In this document: positions 17,026-25,279 of the stretch, piece by piece
Layout: each line of letters opens with the position of its first letter
How positions within the stretch are numbered: position 1 is the stretch's first letter
Assembly (NCBI GenBank): GCA_017432325.1
Contig: JAFRJJ010000033.1
Span: 46,442 to 110,441 of the forward strand
Direction: 5' to 3'
DNA from: Solobacterium sp.
Lineage (GTDB): Bacteria > Bacillota_I > Bacilli_A > Erysipelotrichales > Erysipelotrichaceae
Length of the DNA: 64,000 bases
Program-made: the position numbers and the translations under genes
The notes under the pieces: model-generated
Databases searched by the model: none
What the model was told of the DNA's origin: nothing
What the model saw: the letters and a program-made list of their open reading frames with translations, nothing else

Positions 17026-18624
17026 ATGCTGAAAGTGTTAGTCAAAAAGCAGATCACTGAGGTGTTCCGGAATTATTTATACAATCCGAAGAAAAACACC
17101 ATTCGTTCAAAAGGGGAGATCGCGACATATCTGACGTTATTCATTCTACTCATAGTCGGCGTTCTTGGCGGAATGTTTACAATGATGGCATACGCGTTCT
17201 GCGGTATTCTATATGAGATGGGCATGGGATGGCTGTATTTTCTGATCATGAGCGGTACTGCAGTTGCCCTGGGTGCTTTCGGAAGTGTGTTTAATACCTA
17301 TTCCAGCCTGTACATGGCCAAGGATAATGATCTGCTGTTATCCCTTCCGATCCCAACAGGAACGATCATGACTGCTCGTCTGATCAATGTCTATCTGCTG
17401 GGAACGATGTATGCTTCAACAGCACTGATACCGATGCTTGCCGTTTACTGGATCGTGACAGGACTCACACCGGCAAAACTGATCTGCGGGATCCTGCTTT
17501 ATCTGATCGTAACAGTCATCATACTGATGCTGTCGTGTATGCTGGGCTGGATCGTTGCAAAGATCAGTATGCGTCTGAAAGGCAGAAGTTATATTACAGT
17601 ACTTGCTTCACTTGCGTTTATCGGCGGCTACTATTTCTTCTATTTCAAAGTAAATGATTATATCAATGCGATCCTCGAAAATGCAGGCACCTATGGTGAG
17701 AATATCAAAGGGAATGCTTATCTGCTGTACCTCTTTGGAAATATCGGAACCGGTGACTGGGCTGCAGCAGGCATCTTTACTGTGGGAACGGCGATCCTTG
17801 CCGGGCTGCTTTGGACGTTGATGCAGAGAAGCTTCCTGAAGATCGCGGCTGCAGGAGGAAGCTTTGGGAAGAAGGTATATACAGAGAAAACGGTCAGCCA
17901 GAAAAGCATATTCAATGCGCTGCTTGGCAAAGAAATTGCCAGGTTTACATCCAGTTCAAACTATATGCTGAACTGCGGACTGGGGATCGTGATGCTGCCG
18001 GTATTCGGAATCTATCTGCTGATCAAAGGCGGAGAGATGTATCAGACTTTAAATACTGTATTTTCTGTCATACCCGGCAGTATGCTGATCATATTCTGTA
18101 CGGCGTTCTGTACATTGTCTTCCATGAATACCATCGCTGCTCCGTCTGTATCTCTTGAAGGTAAAAATATCTGGGTCCTGCAGTCTCTTCCTGTTTCCGG
18201 CAGGCAGATATTGAGATCGAAAGCATTGCTTCATATGATACTGACAATGATACCGCTGCTGTTCTGCCTGATATGTGCACAGACAGTTATAACCGCTTCT
18301 GCAGCAGAAAGGATAATGCTTTGTGTCCTGCCGGTCACATTCGTATTCTTTACAGCGACAGCAGGCACTGTGCTTGGTACATCGATGCCTCAGATGAACT
18401 GGACCAGTGAGATATCACCGATCAAACAAAGTATAGCAGTTGTGATCACAATGTTCGGAGGATTTATCTTCAATGCGGTCTTTGCGGCTGTTTACATGAT
18501 CGCCGGTCATCAGATCGGTACGGCAGTTTATCTGCTGCTTTGGAGCATCCTCTATTCAGCTGCAGGATATGTTCTGCTGAAATGGCTCGATACAAAAGGC
18601 GCAGCAGCATTTGCGGCACTTTAG
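17026..18624 (+). CDS. ABC transporter permease, 532 aa
   Basis: A large membrane protein with about twelve hydrophobic segments in two halves, separated near residue 290-300 by a charged stretch (KKVYTEKTVSQKS). This suggests a fused pair of six-TM permease units. It follows the ATPase gene directly, and the two form the exporter of the tetR cluster. No substrate clue is visible. The SD TGGAGG overlaps the end of the ATPase gene. Confidence 0.88.
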   Translation: MLKVLVKKQITEVFRNYLYNPKKNTIRSKGEIATYLTLFILLIVGVLGGMFTMMAYAFCGILYEMGMGWLYFLIMSGTAVALGAFGSVFNTYSSLYMAKDNDLLLSLPIPTGTIMTARLINVYLLGTMYASTALIPMLAVYWIVTGLTPAKLICGILLYLIVTVIILMLSCMLGWIVAKISMRLKGRSYITVLASLAFIGGYYFFYFKVNDYINAILENAGTYGENIKGNAYLLYLFGNIGTGDWAAAGIFTVGTAILAGLLWTLMQRSFLKIAAAGGSFGKKVYTEKTVSQKSIFNALLGKEIARFTSSSNYMLNCGLGIVMLPVFGIYLLIKGGEMYQTLNTVFSVIPGSMLIIFCTAFCTLSSMNTIAAPSVSLEGKNIWVLQSLPVSGRQILRSKALLHMILTMIPLLFCLICAQTVITASAAERIMLCVLPVTFVFFTATAGTVLGTSMPQMNWTSEISPIKQSIAVVITMFGGFIFNAVFAAVYMIAGHQIGTAVYLLLWSILYSAAGYVLLKWLDTKGAAAFAAL

Positions 18625-18671
18625 TTTACTTGAGCAGCGGGAAGGGGATATCACTATAAAGGAGTTAACGA

Positions 18672-19007
18672 ATGAAAAATCAATATATTGCTTATTGCGG
18701 TCTTAATTGTGAGACATGCGAAGCCAGGATCGCTACGATCAATAACGATGACTTACTCAGGAAAAATGTTGCCGAATCATGGTCAAAACTGAATGCTGTC
18801 GAGATCACGCCTGAAATGATCAACTGCACAGGCTGCAGGATGAACGGCCCTAAAACACCATTCTGTGAATCATTATGTCCGATCCGTCAGTGCGCACTCA
18901 AAAAGGGTATTCAGACATGCGGTGAATGCCCTGATGTGAAAACATGTGAGAAAGCACAAATGATCCTCGGCACCAGTGACGAAGCCCGTCGGAACCTGGG
19001 CCTTTGA
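18672..19007 (+). CDS. DUF3795 Cys-rich protein
   Basis: A 111-aa protein that matches the DUF3795 pattern: an opening YCGLNCETCEARIAT, a middle NCTGCRMNG, then CESLCPIRQCALKKG and CGECPDVKTCEKA. Thirteen cysteines suggest zinc or Fe-S binding. Function is unknown in the family. SD AAGGAG is present. It follows the ABC permease by 47 bases and could share its transcript. Confidence 0.85.
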   Translation: MKNQYIAYCGLNCETCEARIATINNDDLLRKNVAESWSKLNAVEITPEMINCTGCRMNGPKTPFCESLCPIRQCALKKGIQTCGECPDVKTCEKAQMILGTSDEARRNLGL

Positions 19008-19080
19008 TCTGCTTGTCAGGCAGATGTCCGGACCGTACTGTACTGCGGTATTTCACCGGAGATGATCAAAATCAGCTTTA

Positions 19081-19122
19081 CTCCCGGCAGATGGTATACA
19101 CCGAAGCCGGGAGTTATCTTTT
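19081..19122 (+). terminator. candidate terminator after the DUF3795 gene
   Basis: CTCCCGGC / GCCGGGAG, an 8-bp GC-rich perfect stem with a 17-base loop, then TTATCTTTTGG. The T-run is imperfect. A second hairpin (ATCTGC / GCAGAT) lies just before it at about 19006-19025. Confidence 0.5.
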
Positions 19123-19268
19123 GGTTTGTTCGGGAAGTGTGAAAAATGAAATCTGCTGCTGTATAATTCTGTATAGGAAAAACAGCAGCTCTGCAACGTT
19201 ATAAAATATGATTCGTGAAATATTCATCGATTATAACTGCTCAGATTTAGTACGGGAGGTCTTTAAAT

Positions 19269-21545
19269 ATGGAATATACCAATGAACAGATACGTGCTGC
19301 ATATGCGCTGAATCTATGTACTGTTTCCGTATCCCAAATCATTGATTATGCTGATGTGAATATCATGGAACAGGAGTATGAAGCGATCCTGAATAATCTG
19401 AATCTGGAACAGTTTCCGAAGGATGAAGCACTCCTGAATATACTGAAACAGATCCTTGATACGATCACATCTTTCCGGATCAATGAGGAAGATAAGAACC
19501 TTGTTGAAAAAGAATATCAGCAGAAGGTAAAGAATGGTATCTGGGAAGCCGTTCCGAGCATTGGAATGATCATTGGAGGTGTTACTCCGCTTACAATATC
19601 TCTTTCACTTGTTGCACAGATCGGAATCAGCTATATGAATTACCGCCGGTCAAAGGCAGAACGTGAGATCGAAGTGGATAAGGCATGTCTGAAGCTCGAC
19701 AATGCGGCACTGGAGCAGTTCAACGCGCTCAGAAGGAACTTGTTTGATACGGCATGGCGTTTGTCAGACAGATATGGTTTTTCTGACGAACTGAGACTGA
19801 GTGAAAAGCAGATCCATCAGTTCAACATGATCCTTATGGACAGTGATCCTGTAAGGAAATTTGAACGTCTCGATATGATCAAGGATGATTTCATGGCATA
19901 TCCGCCGTTCTGGTATTACTACGGAAATACGGCAGATACCATTGCGGACTCACCGGTCATGATCAATCTCGGAACAAGGGATAAATACCGGAATACAGCT
20001 ATGGAAGCGTTCAGGCAGTTCCGTGAGGTGAACAAGTACAGTCTTTTGAGACAGGACTGCATCGCCTCGGCAAATGCACTGGAACTTGCTGATCTTCTGG
20101 ATCAGAAGAATGATGTGCCTGAGATCAGTGACCTGGTCGGTGAAGCTGTGAGGTATTCAGGAAAAGAAAATGATATTCTGCAGCTTGCTGCGATGGAATA
20201 CCTGAATATCGGAATGCAGGAAGAAGCAGAGAAGATACTGAGACAGCTGGTCAATGAACAGTACAATACCATAATGAATGCCCAGCTGCTGAGCGGTGTC
20301 TATATCAATGCTGTACGTAAAACCGGTTCGGTTGAAGCAAAGCAGAACTATCGTATCCTTGCTTCAAGAGTCGGTCTCAACAAGCTTTTCCCGATGCCTC
20401 AGAATAACGACGCAGAACAGGAAATGCTTGAAGAGAAGTTCACAAATGAACAGAAGAAACTGCTGACCATGAAATACAGGATCGTTTTTGATGAATTGGC
20501 AGACAGGTATGCTGAGAAGTTTAAGAATATTATTCCTGCGCCAAGCACCAAAAATCCTGATCTTCAGAAACGTGAACAGATCTTCCGTGTGTTTTCTGAT
20601 CCGGGTAAAGCTGAACAATATATAGCAGTTTTGCGTGATGCAGGGATCCCGTTCCGTATCATTGACCTGCTGAATGATATAATTGAAGACTGCGGTACGA
20701 TATCCTTTATCGGTGATGCAGTCATGGACAGACTTTACAAGGATATCGAAAAGGCTATCTTCGCACACCAGGAATACTTTGCCCAGATGCAGAAAAAACT
20801 CAATGATGGTTCTTTTGAAAAAACTGACATGGAACAGCTTCTGGATCTTGATCTGATGGCATTTACATCGGAACTGTATAAGGACCTTGGACAGGAAACG
20901 ATCAAATATGTTGAAACAAGAGAAGAACTCCTTGATTTTTCCATTGCGGATATCAATTTGATGGAGTTCTGCCGCCAGCATAATTTAAGTGATCCGACGC
21001 TCAGGATCGGAAAAGACGGCAATGAACTGAGAGTTCCATCAGTTCCGAAAAAACGAAGACTGGAATATGCGCTGCTCGGCAGTGAAGCGATCGATGCTTC
21101 AAACCAGAATGCAAATTCGACTGAAATGCTGATGATCATCAAAGAACAGATCCCGAAGATCCTGAAACCAGACAGCGGTTCAAAGTTCTTTATGCGCGAT
21201 GATTCAAAACTTGACAGATACTTCAATAAAGTCTACCTGCTCAAAAAGGATCCGGCATTAAGGACACATACACTTGCGATCCTTGACGGAACCGGTGCCA
21301 CCATCAGTGACCTGATCTTTACAACGCACGGCATCGTTACGGTAAGAGGACAGATCGTCAGAAAGATGATCCCGTATCATGATATTGAATGGTCAGAAGG
21401 GATCAATAAGGAACTTGTGATCGACGGATGGTATATCAATGATGATGTCGATATGGATGCCTTATACGCACTGATCAAACAGCTGAGCGAGAGGGCGGAA
21501 CGGCTTCCTGAACTGAATGAAACAAGATTCGGTATCCCGCAGTAA
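19269..21545 (+). CDS. 758-aa protein of unknown function
   Basis: I do not recognise this protein. Residues 1-95 are helical and acidic. About 96-123 is a Gly/Ile-rich hydrophobic hairpin (IIGGVTPLTISLSLVAQIGI) flanked by YRRSKAERE. About 140-560 is a long helical region, partly TPR-like by eye (ALELADLLDQKND, AMEYLNIGMQEEAEKILRQLV). The last 120 residues look like a compact alpha/beta or PH-like domain (HTLAILDGTGATISDLIFTT, IPYHDIEWSEGI). It has a strong SD (GGGAGGT) and codon use like its neighbours. It is a stand-alone unit between two terminators. A membrane-associated scaffold or effector is one reading; nothing is proven. Confidence 0.7.
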   Translation: MEYTNEQIRAAYALNLCTVSVSQIIDYADVNIMEQEYEAILNNLNLEQFPKDEALLNILKQILDTITSFRINEEDKNLVEKEYQQKVKNGIWEAVPSIGMIIGGVTPLTISLSLVAQIGISYMNYRRSKAEREIEVDKACLKLDNAALEQFNALRRNLFDTAWRLSDRYGFSDELRLSEKQIHQFNMILMDSDPVRKFERLDMIKDDFMAYPPFWYYYGNTADTIADSPVMINLGTRDKYRNTAMEAFRQFREVNKYSLLRQDCIASANALELADLLDQKNDVPEISDLVGEAVRYSGKENDILQLAAMEYLNIGMQEEAEKILRQLVNEQYNTIMNAQLLSGVYINAVRKTGSVEAKQNYRILASRVGLNKLFPMPQNNDAEQEMLEEKFTNEQKKLLTMKYRIVFDELADRYAEKFKNIIPAPSTKNPDLQKREQIFRVFSDPGKAEQYIAVLRDAGIPFRIIDLLNDIIEDCGTISFIGDAVMDRLYKDIEKAIFAHQEYFAQMQKKLNDGSFEKTDMEQLLDLDLMAFTSELYKDLGQETIKYVETREELLDFSIADINLMEFCRQHNLSDPTLRIGKDGNELRVPSVPKKRRLEYALLGSEAIDASNQNANSTEMLMIIKEQIPKILKPDSGSKFFMRDDSKLDRYFNKVYLLKKDPALRTHTLAILDGTGATISDLIFTTHGIVTVRGQIVRKMIPYHDIEWSEGINKELVIDGWYINDDVDMDALYALIKQLSERAERLPELNETRFGIPQ

Positions 21546-21566
21546 ATCAATGTTGCGTACAACGTA

Positions 21567-21597
21567 AAAAGATGGCCTTCTTTGAGCCATCTTTTCA
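21567..21597. terminator. bidirectional terminator between convergent genes
   Basis: AAAAGATGGC / GCCATCTTTT, a perfect 10-bp stem with a 9-base loop. T-rich runs lie on both strands, serving the 758-aa gene (+) and the sugar kinase gene (-). Confidence 0.9.
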
Positions 21598-21629
21598 GTT
21601 GAAGGGGATTGTGTACGTTTCAGCTGCGA

Positions 21630-22727
21630 TCAGCGGTTTACACGTGCTCCTGCACCGCCCATGATCGCTTCTACTTCTTTCTTGGAAGCCATGGATGTGT
21701 CGCCAGGTGTTGTCATTGCGAGTGCACCGTGAGCTGCGCCATAGTTGACTGCTGTTTCAGCATCGCAGCCGCTCATCAGTCCGTATACGAGACCTGAAGC
21801 GAAGGAGTCGCCACCGCCTACACGGTCAAGGATCTCAAGGTTGTCATAGCTCTTGGACATGTAGATCTCGCCATCAGCATAGACCATAGCTTTCCAGTCG
21901 TTGACTGTAGCTGTCTTGACCGTACGCAGTGTTGTAGCAACGACTTTCCAGTTCGGATATACTTTGACAGCTTCGTTCAGCATCTTCTTATATCCATCAA
22001 GGTTCAGTTCTTTCAGGTTCTCATCGTTGCCTTCGATCTCGAAACCCAGGCATGCTGTGAAGTCTTCTTCGTTGCCGATCATGACATCGACATACTTAGC
22101 GATCTCACGGTTGACCTGCTGTGCTTTTTCCTTGCCGCCGATTGCAGACCACATGGAAGGACGGTAGTTCAGGTCATAGGAAACGATCGTTCCGTATTTC
22201 TTGGCAGTCTTGATTGCTTCAATAACTGTTTCGGAAGCTGTCTCTGACAGTGCGGCGTAGATTCCGCCTGTATGGAGCCAACGGACACCCAGTGTACCGA
22301 AGATGTATTCGAAGTCGAAGTCTTCAGCTGTTGCCTTGGAAATAGCTGTATTAGCTCTGTCTGAGCATCCTACAGCACCGCGGATACCGAATCCGCGTTC
22401 TGTAAAGTTGATACCGTTACGGCATACTCTGCCGATTCCGTCAGTTGTCATCCATTTAATGAGGGAAGTATCAACGCCACCCTGGCAGATGAAATCTTCC
22501 ATCAGTCTGCCGACTTCGTTGTCAGCAAACGCAGTGATCGTTGCGGTTTTCAGTCCGAAGCATTTTCTGAGACCTCTTACAACGTTGTACTCACCGCCGC
22601 CTTCCCAGGCTCTGAATGAACGTGCTGTACGGATTCTGCCTTCACCCGGATCGAGTCTCAGCATGATTTCGCCAAGGCTTACTGCATCATAGGTGTAGGT
22701 TCCTTCTGGTTTTAATTCGATCTTCAT
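21630..22727 (-). CDS. kdgK: PfkB-family sugar kinase, probable 2-keto-3-deoxygluconate kinase
   Basis: A 365-aa ribokinase-fold enzyme. The N-terminal substrate lid begins SLGEIMLRLDPGEGRIRTA, and an EGGGEYNV loop replaces the GG motif of ribokinase. The C-terminal anion hole/catalytic motif is DRVGGGDSFASGLVYG (catalytic Asp in GGGDSF). It is closest in style to KDG kinases, which make KDPG in uronate or pectin breakdown; another 2-keto sugar acid is possible. The ATG at 22727 follows AGAGAGG. A 44-codon in-frame extension starting at TTG is rejected. No KDPG aldolase, uronate gene or regulator lies beside it. Confidence 0.78.
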   Translation of the reverse strand: MKIELKPEGTYTYDAVSLGEIMLRLDPGEGRIRTARSFRAWEGGGEYNVVRGLRKCFGLKTATITAFADNEVGRLMEDFICQGGVDTSLIKWMTTDGIGRVCRNGINFTERGFGIRGAVGCSDRANTAISKATAEDFDFEYIFGTLGVRWLHTGGIYAALSETASETVIEAIKTAKKYGTIVSYDLNYRPSMWSAIGGKEKAQQVNREIAKYVDVMIGNEEDFTACLGFEIEGNDENLKELNLDGYKKMLNEAVKVYPNWKVVATTLRTVKTATVNDWKAMVYADGEIYMSKSYDNLEILDRVGGGDSFASGLVYGLMSGCDAETAVNYGAAHGALAMTTPGDTSMASKKEVEAIMGGAGARVNR

Positions 22728-23224
22728 AATTACCTCTCTTCTTTCTGATTGTTTTTGTTCATCTGAAATTCCGAATGTTTCATTTGACCAAGACTTAAGA
22801 TGTCTGTAATAAGTGATCACTGTGTGATCTGAATTATGCTCAGATACCTCCGCAAACAATCTTTTTCTAAATTATAGCATGAGGCTAAAATTAGATAATG
22901 TTTATTTCAGACTAAAATATGGCTAAACCATACACATGATATATACTGTCAGCAGGATAATATTCGTACAGACAAAATGATATACAGTACGTAATCTATG
23001 CCCGGCAGAAGGGGAGTGGCAGACATACCAGACCGTACCTGCCCGGCAGGAAATCGAATGATCCTGTTTCGCTCAGCTTCATAGTTCGTTGTTATAAATA
23101 AAATGAATTTAAGTAAATAACAAAACAATTAAAAATGAATGTCAGAAGAATATAAAATCAAATGCATGATCATAGGAAAATGATTAACAGACAATACATA
23201 AAGAAACATCAATATTATATAATT
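22728..23224. other. gene-free region upstream of kdgK
   Basis: 497 bases with no credible gene. It holds the kdgK leader. Three CTAAA-type motifs are seen (GGCTAAA near 22883, GACTAAA near 22910, and TATGG-CTAAA-CCATA at about 22918-22932, a small palindrome). A GC-richer island contains the 10-bp direct repeat TGCCCGGCAG at 22999-23008 and 23040-23049. A minus-strand TATAAT (22871-22876) lacks a good -35. Confidence 0.45.
22999..23049. repeat. pair of 10-bp direct repeats TGCCCGGCAG
   Basis: Two exact copies at 22999-23008 and 23040-23049, 41 bp apart start to start, in otherwise AT-rich DNA, 176 bp from the dif-like site. Function unknown. Confidence 0.5.
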
Positions 23225-23252
23225 ACTTCGCATAATGTATGTTATGCGAATT
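23225..23252. other. candidate dif (Xer recombination) site
   Basis: 28 bp: ACTTCGCATAA - TGTATG - TTATGCGAATT. This has the 11-6-11 layout of dif, and 10 of 11 arm positions are inverted-symmetric. Against E. coli dif as I recall it, 21 of 28 positions agree (core CGCATAA-TGTAT-TTATG). Against B. subtilis dif, each arm matches at 8 of 11. It sits in a gene desert at the window's only strand-bias switch, 2.5 kb from a XerC/D gene. The comparisons are from memory and were not computed. Confidence 0.72.
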
Positions 23253-23852
23253 TTATTTTTGCCGATATAGGGGGTGTATTTCCCCTGTACAGAAACATTT
23301 ATAAAAATACGTATTATCTTATTCCTGATTTGAATATAAATACTTTAAACAGATATTTACTTTATTTATTGATCACGTAGAAATGCCCGGTTCAGCCTGT
23401 AATGCCTTATGCAGTATGATACGTACTGTTGTGTTCTCGGAACTGTACTGTACTGTACATCACTCATATTTTTCTGCAGCTGAGCAATACTCTATTACAC
23501 ATGGTTCATATACTTTATCTGTACAGTCTTCCAGTATGTTCACACGTGATATACAGGACATTTCATTCAGTCTTCTGATCTATTGTGTGTCAGATGTTCA
23601 TATTATTACGCTGTATGGTAGATCATCATTTCATGACAGGAACAGTTACAATTAACATCCTTCTTCTAATTTCGTTTGTTAAATATATCACAAGTTAATG
23701 CTATGCCTGCTATATTTATCTGTAAATTGGTTTTTTGTATATGAAGATGATGTTGATTGAACTGATTTTTAGCGAAAGTGATCTGATCAGTCAGGTGCAT
23801 TTCAATTATTGATTGATTACTCAGCACACCCCCCTTCTGTTTTGAAGAAAAC
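23253..23852. other. gene-free AT-rich region right of the dif-like site
   Basis: 600 bases. Frames of 90 aa (+, 23383-23655) and 62 aa (-, 23666-23854) lack SDs and family features and are not called. TGTACAG-type words recur (near 23285, 23455 and 23518), including a CTGTACTGTACTGTAC run. I see no other feature. Confidence 0.4.
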
Positions 23853-23877
23853 AATAAAAACGCCTGAAGATCAGGCG
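23853..23877 (-). terminator. terminator after the IIB-like gene
   Basis: On the minus strand CGCCTGA-TCT-TCAGGCG, a 7-bp GC-rich stem, then TTTTTATTG. Confidence 0.88.
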
Positions 23878-23930
23878 CATAAAGTATGAATCGATGACTG
23901 TATATCAGATCAAAAGATCCGGATATGCTG

Positions 23931-24335
23931 TTAGTCCTTGTTTTTAGCCAGTGAACGGTGTGACTGGTTCCTGGATATCAGTTCATGCAGCGGTTCATCC
24001 GGGAAAGTGATCAGACCGCCCTTTCCGTCTGCGAGCTTCAGAATGTCTTCAGCGTCCTCAAAATAGACGTCCGGATCTGTTTCTGCAGCAAATTTATAAG
24101 GAATGACGTACAGAGGGATCTTGTATTCCCTGGGATCATCCTTAGCAGCCGTTTCTACATGCGGCATCAGCATAGCGATATCCACCTCATCCTGGCGGTC
24201 ATAGAGCTGTATGAACGGGATAAAGATGAATGATACATCATCATCCAGTTCTTCTTCAGCACTCTCTTTATTCATTCTTTTGGCGAGAAAGCCTGATGCA
24301 AAGCCTTCTCCGCAGCAAATAGCGATTCTCAGCAT
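23931..24335 (-). CDS. orphan PTS IIB-like protein
   Basis: A 134-aa protein whose N-terminus (RIAICCGEGFASGFLAKRM) resembles the phospho-acceptor loop of lactose/cellobiose-type PTS IIB subunits, where a Cys is phosphorylated; Cys7 or Cys8 would be that residue. The rest (IPFIQLYDRQDEVDIAMLMPHV, IPLYVIPYKFAA) fits the small alpha/beta IIB fold, with a charged C-terminal extension. There is no IIC, IIA or glycosidase nearby, so a regulatory or degenerate role is possible. It has its own promoter and terminator. Confidence 0.65.
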   Translation of the reverse strand: MLRIAICCGEGFASGFLAKRMNKESAEEELDDDVSFIFIPFIQLYDRQDEVDIAMLMPHVETAAKDDPREYKIPLYVIPYKFAAETDPDVYFEDAEDILKLADGKGGLITFPDEPLHELISRNQSHRSLAKNKD

Positions 24336-24388
24336 AATACCTCTTTTCCAGTCAGATCAGGCAATATTGACCGGTTTCTGACGCATTG

Positions 24389-24418
24389 ATTATACAGAAC
24401 ATGTGTGCCTGTTTTCAA
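24389..24418 (-). promoter_or_regulatory. promoter of the IIB-like gene
   Basis: On the minus strand TTGAAA (24418-24413), an 18-bp spacer, TATAAT (24394-24389), about 50 bases before the start codon. Confidence 0.7.
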
Positions 24419-24440
24419 TGATAAGCTTAACTGAAATAGT

Positions 24441-24478
24441 TCAGAAAAACGATGTCCATCAATGATGAACACCGTTTT
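24441..24478 (-). terminator. terminator after the YhhN gene
   Basis: A 15-bp arm pair (24464-24478 with 24446-24460) that is perfect except for two G-U type positions, with a 3-base loop, then TTCTG on the minus strand. Confidence 0.7.
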
Positions 24479-24537
24479 GTACGTAAATTATGATCAATAA
24501 CAATGTTATTGTATAATATTTGAAGTCAATTGGACAT

Positions 24538-25215
24538 TTATGTCAGATAATGAAGACTGAGCGCGATCAGTACCTGACCGATGTAATACAGTGAAAGATT
24601 GGTAATACGCAGTGAAAACTTCGTTGTTTTTCCGAATGTATTGAAGATCAGAACGATATCACTGAGCGTAAAGAACACTGCCCCTACCGCATACATGATC
24701 CTGAATGCATCAGGTGCTGCCAGGGCGTTGCTGATGGCAATGCATGTCATGATGATGACTGCGCCGAGATAAAATACGCCGAATACCTTATAGGCAATGT
24801 TCACTTCCATTGTATTGAAGATATATGCCAGAAGCGCTGCTGCTATCACTGCGCCGATCAGTGTAGGGACCAGCAGTCCGCTGCTCAGCGGTATGATCGC
24901 CTTCAGATAGAGGATATGACCGATCAGAAATGCCAGGATACCTGTCAGAAAGATCTTTTTTCCGTTTTCGGGATAGACAAATCTCAGATTCAGCAGGATA
25001 TCCCCTGCCATACCGAATAACAGTCCGGCGACAATAGTTTTGACCAGGGAATGATCGCCGTACTTGATCCATGCCAGTTCACCGACCATGACAAACATGA
25101 ATGAAGCAAGTCCTTTGAGGAATACTGCGTTTTTATAATTCTCTTCATGTTCGGTTTTGATAAAGAGCGCCTGTATGATGCATCCGGCTATGATCAGCAG
25201 ATAGTTAACAAACAT
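24538..25215 (-). CDS. YhhN-family membrane protein (lysoplasmalogenase-like)
   Basis: A 225-aa protein with about eight hydrophobic helices. The YhhN-family motifs are GMAGDILL near residue 75 and FFTLSDIVLIFN near 190, the two Asp-bearing motifs. Family members in animals cleave the vinyl-ether bond of lysoplasmalogen; bacterial substrates are less sure, though plasmalogens are common in anaerobic Firmicutes. I start at ATG 25215, because GGAGG lies between it and an upstream ATG six codons earlier. Confidence 0.82.
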   Translation of the reverse strand: MFVNYLLIIAGCIIQALFIKTEHEENYKNAVFLKGLASFMFVMVGELAWIKYGDHSLVKTIVAGLLFGMAGDILLNLRFVYPENGKKIFLTGILAFLIGHILYLKAIIPLSSGLLVPTLIGAVIAAALLAYIFNTMEVNIAYKVFGVFYLGAVIIMTCIAISNALAAPDAFRIMYAVGAVFFTLSDIVLIFNTFGKTTKFSLRITNLSLYYIGQVLIALSLHYLT

Positions 25216-25233
25216 GATTGAAACCTCCGTCAT

Positions 25234-25273
25234 AAAAACACAGCCTTGTCTGTGATATTACGGCTGTGTTTTT
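25234..25273 (-). terminator. terminator after the DUF1508 gene
   Basis: AAAAACACAGCC / GGCTGTGTTTTT, a perfect 12-bp stem with a 16-base loop. It ends a few bases before the SD of the YhhN gene, so that gene may rely on read-through or on a promoter in the DUF1508 gene. Confidence 0.85.
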
Positions 25274-25279
25274 ATTTAA

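Noticed and set aside
22728..22859. A 44-codon in-frame extension at the 5' end of kdgK
   Set aside because: It would start at TTG with no SD, while the inner ATG has AGAGAGG and begins the kinase fold.
23220..23256. Calling the palindrome a true loxP site or vector contamination
   Set aside because: Several arm and spacer bases differ from loxP, and the context (strand switch, gene desert, Xer gene) fits dif better.
23162..23655. Two plus-strand frames (72 and 90 aa) across and right of the dif-like site
   Set aside because: No SD, AT-driven composition, no family features; the first one spans the recombination site.
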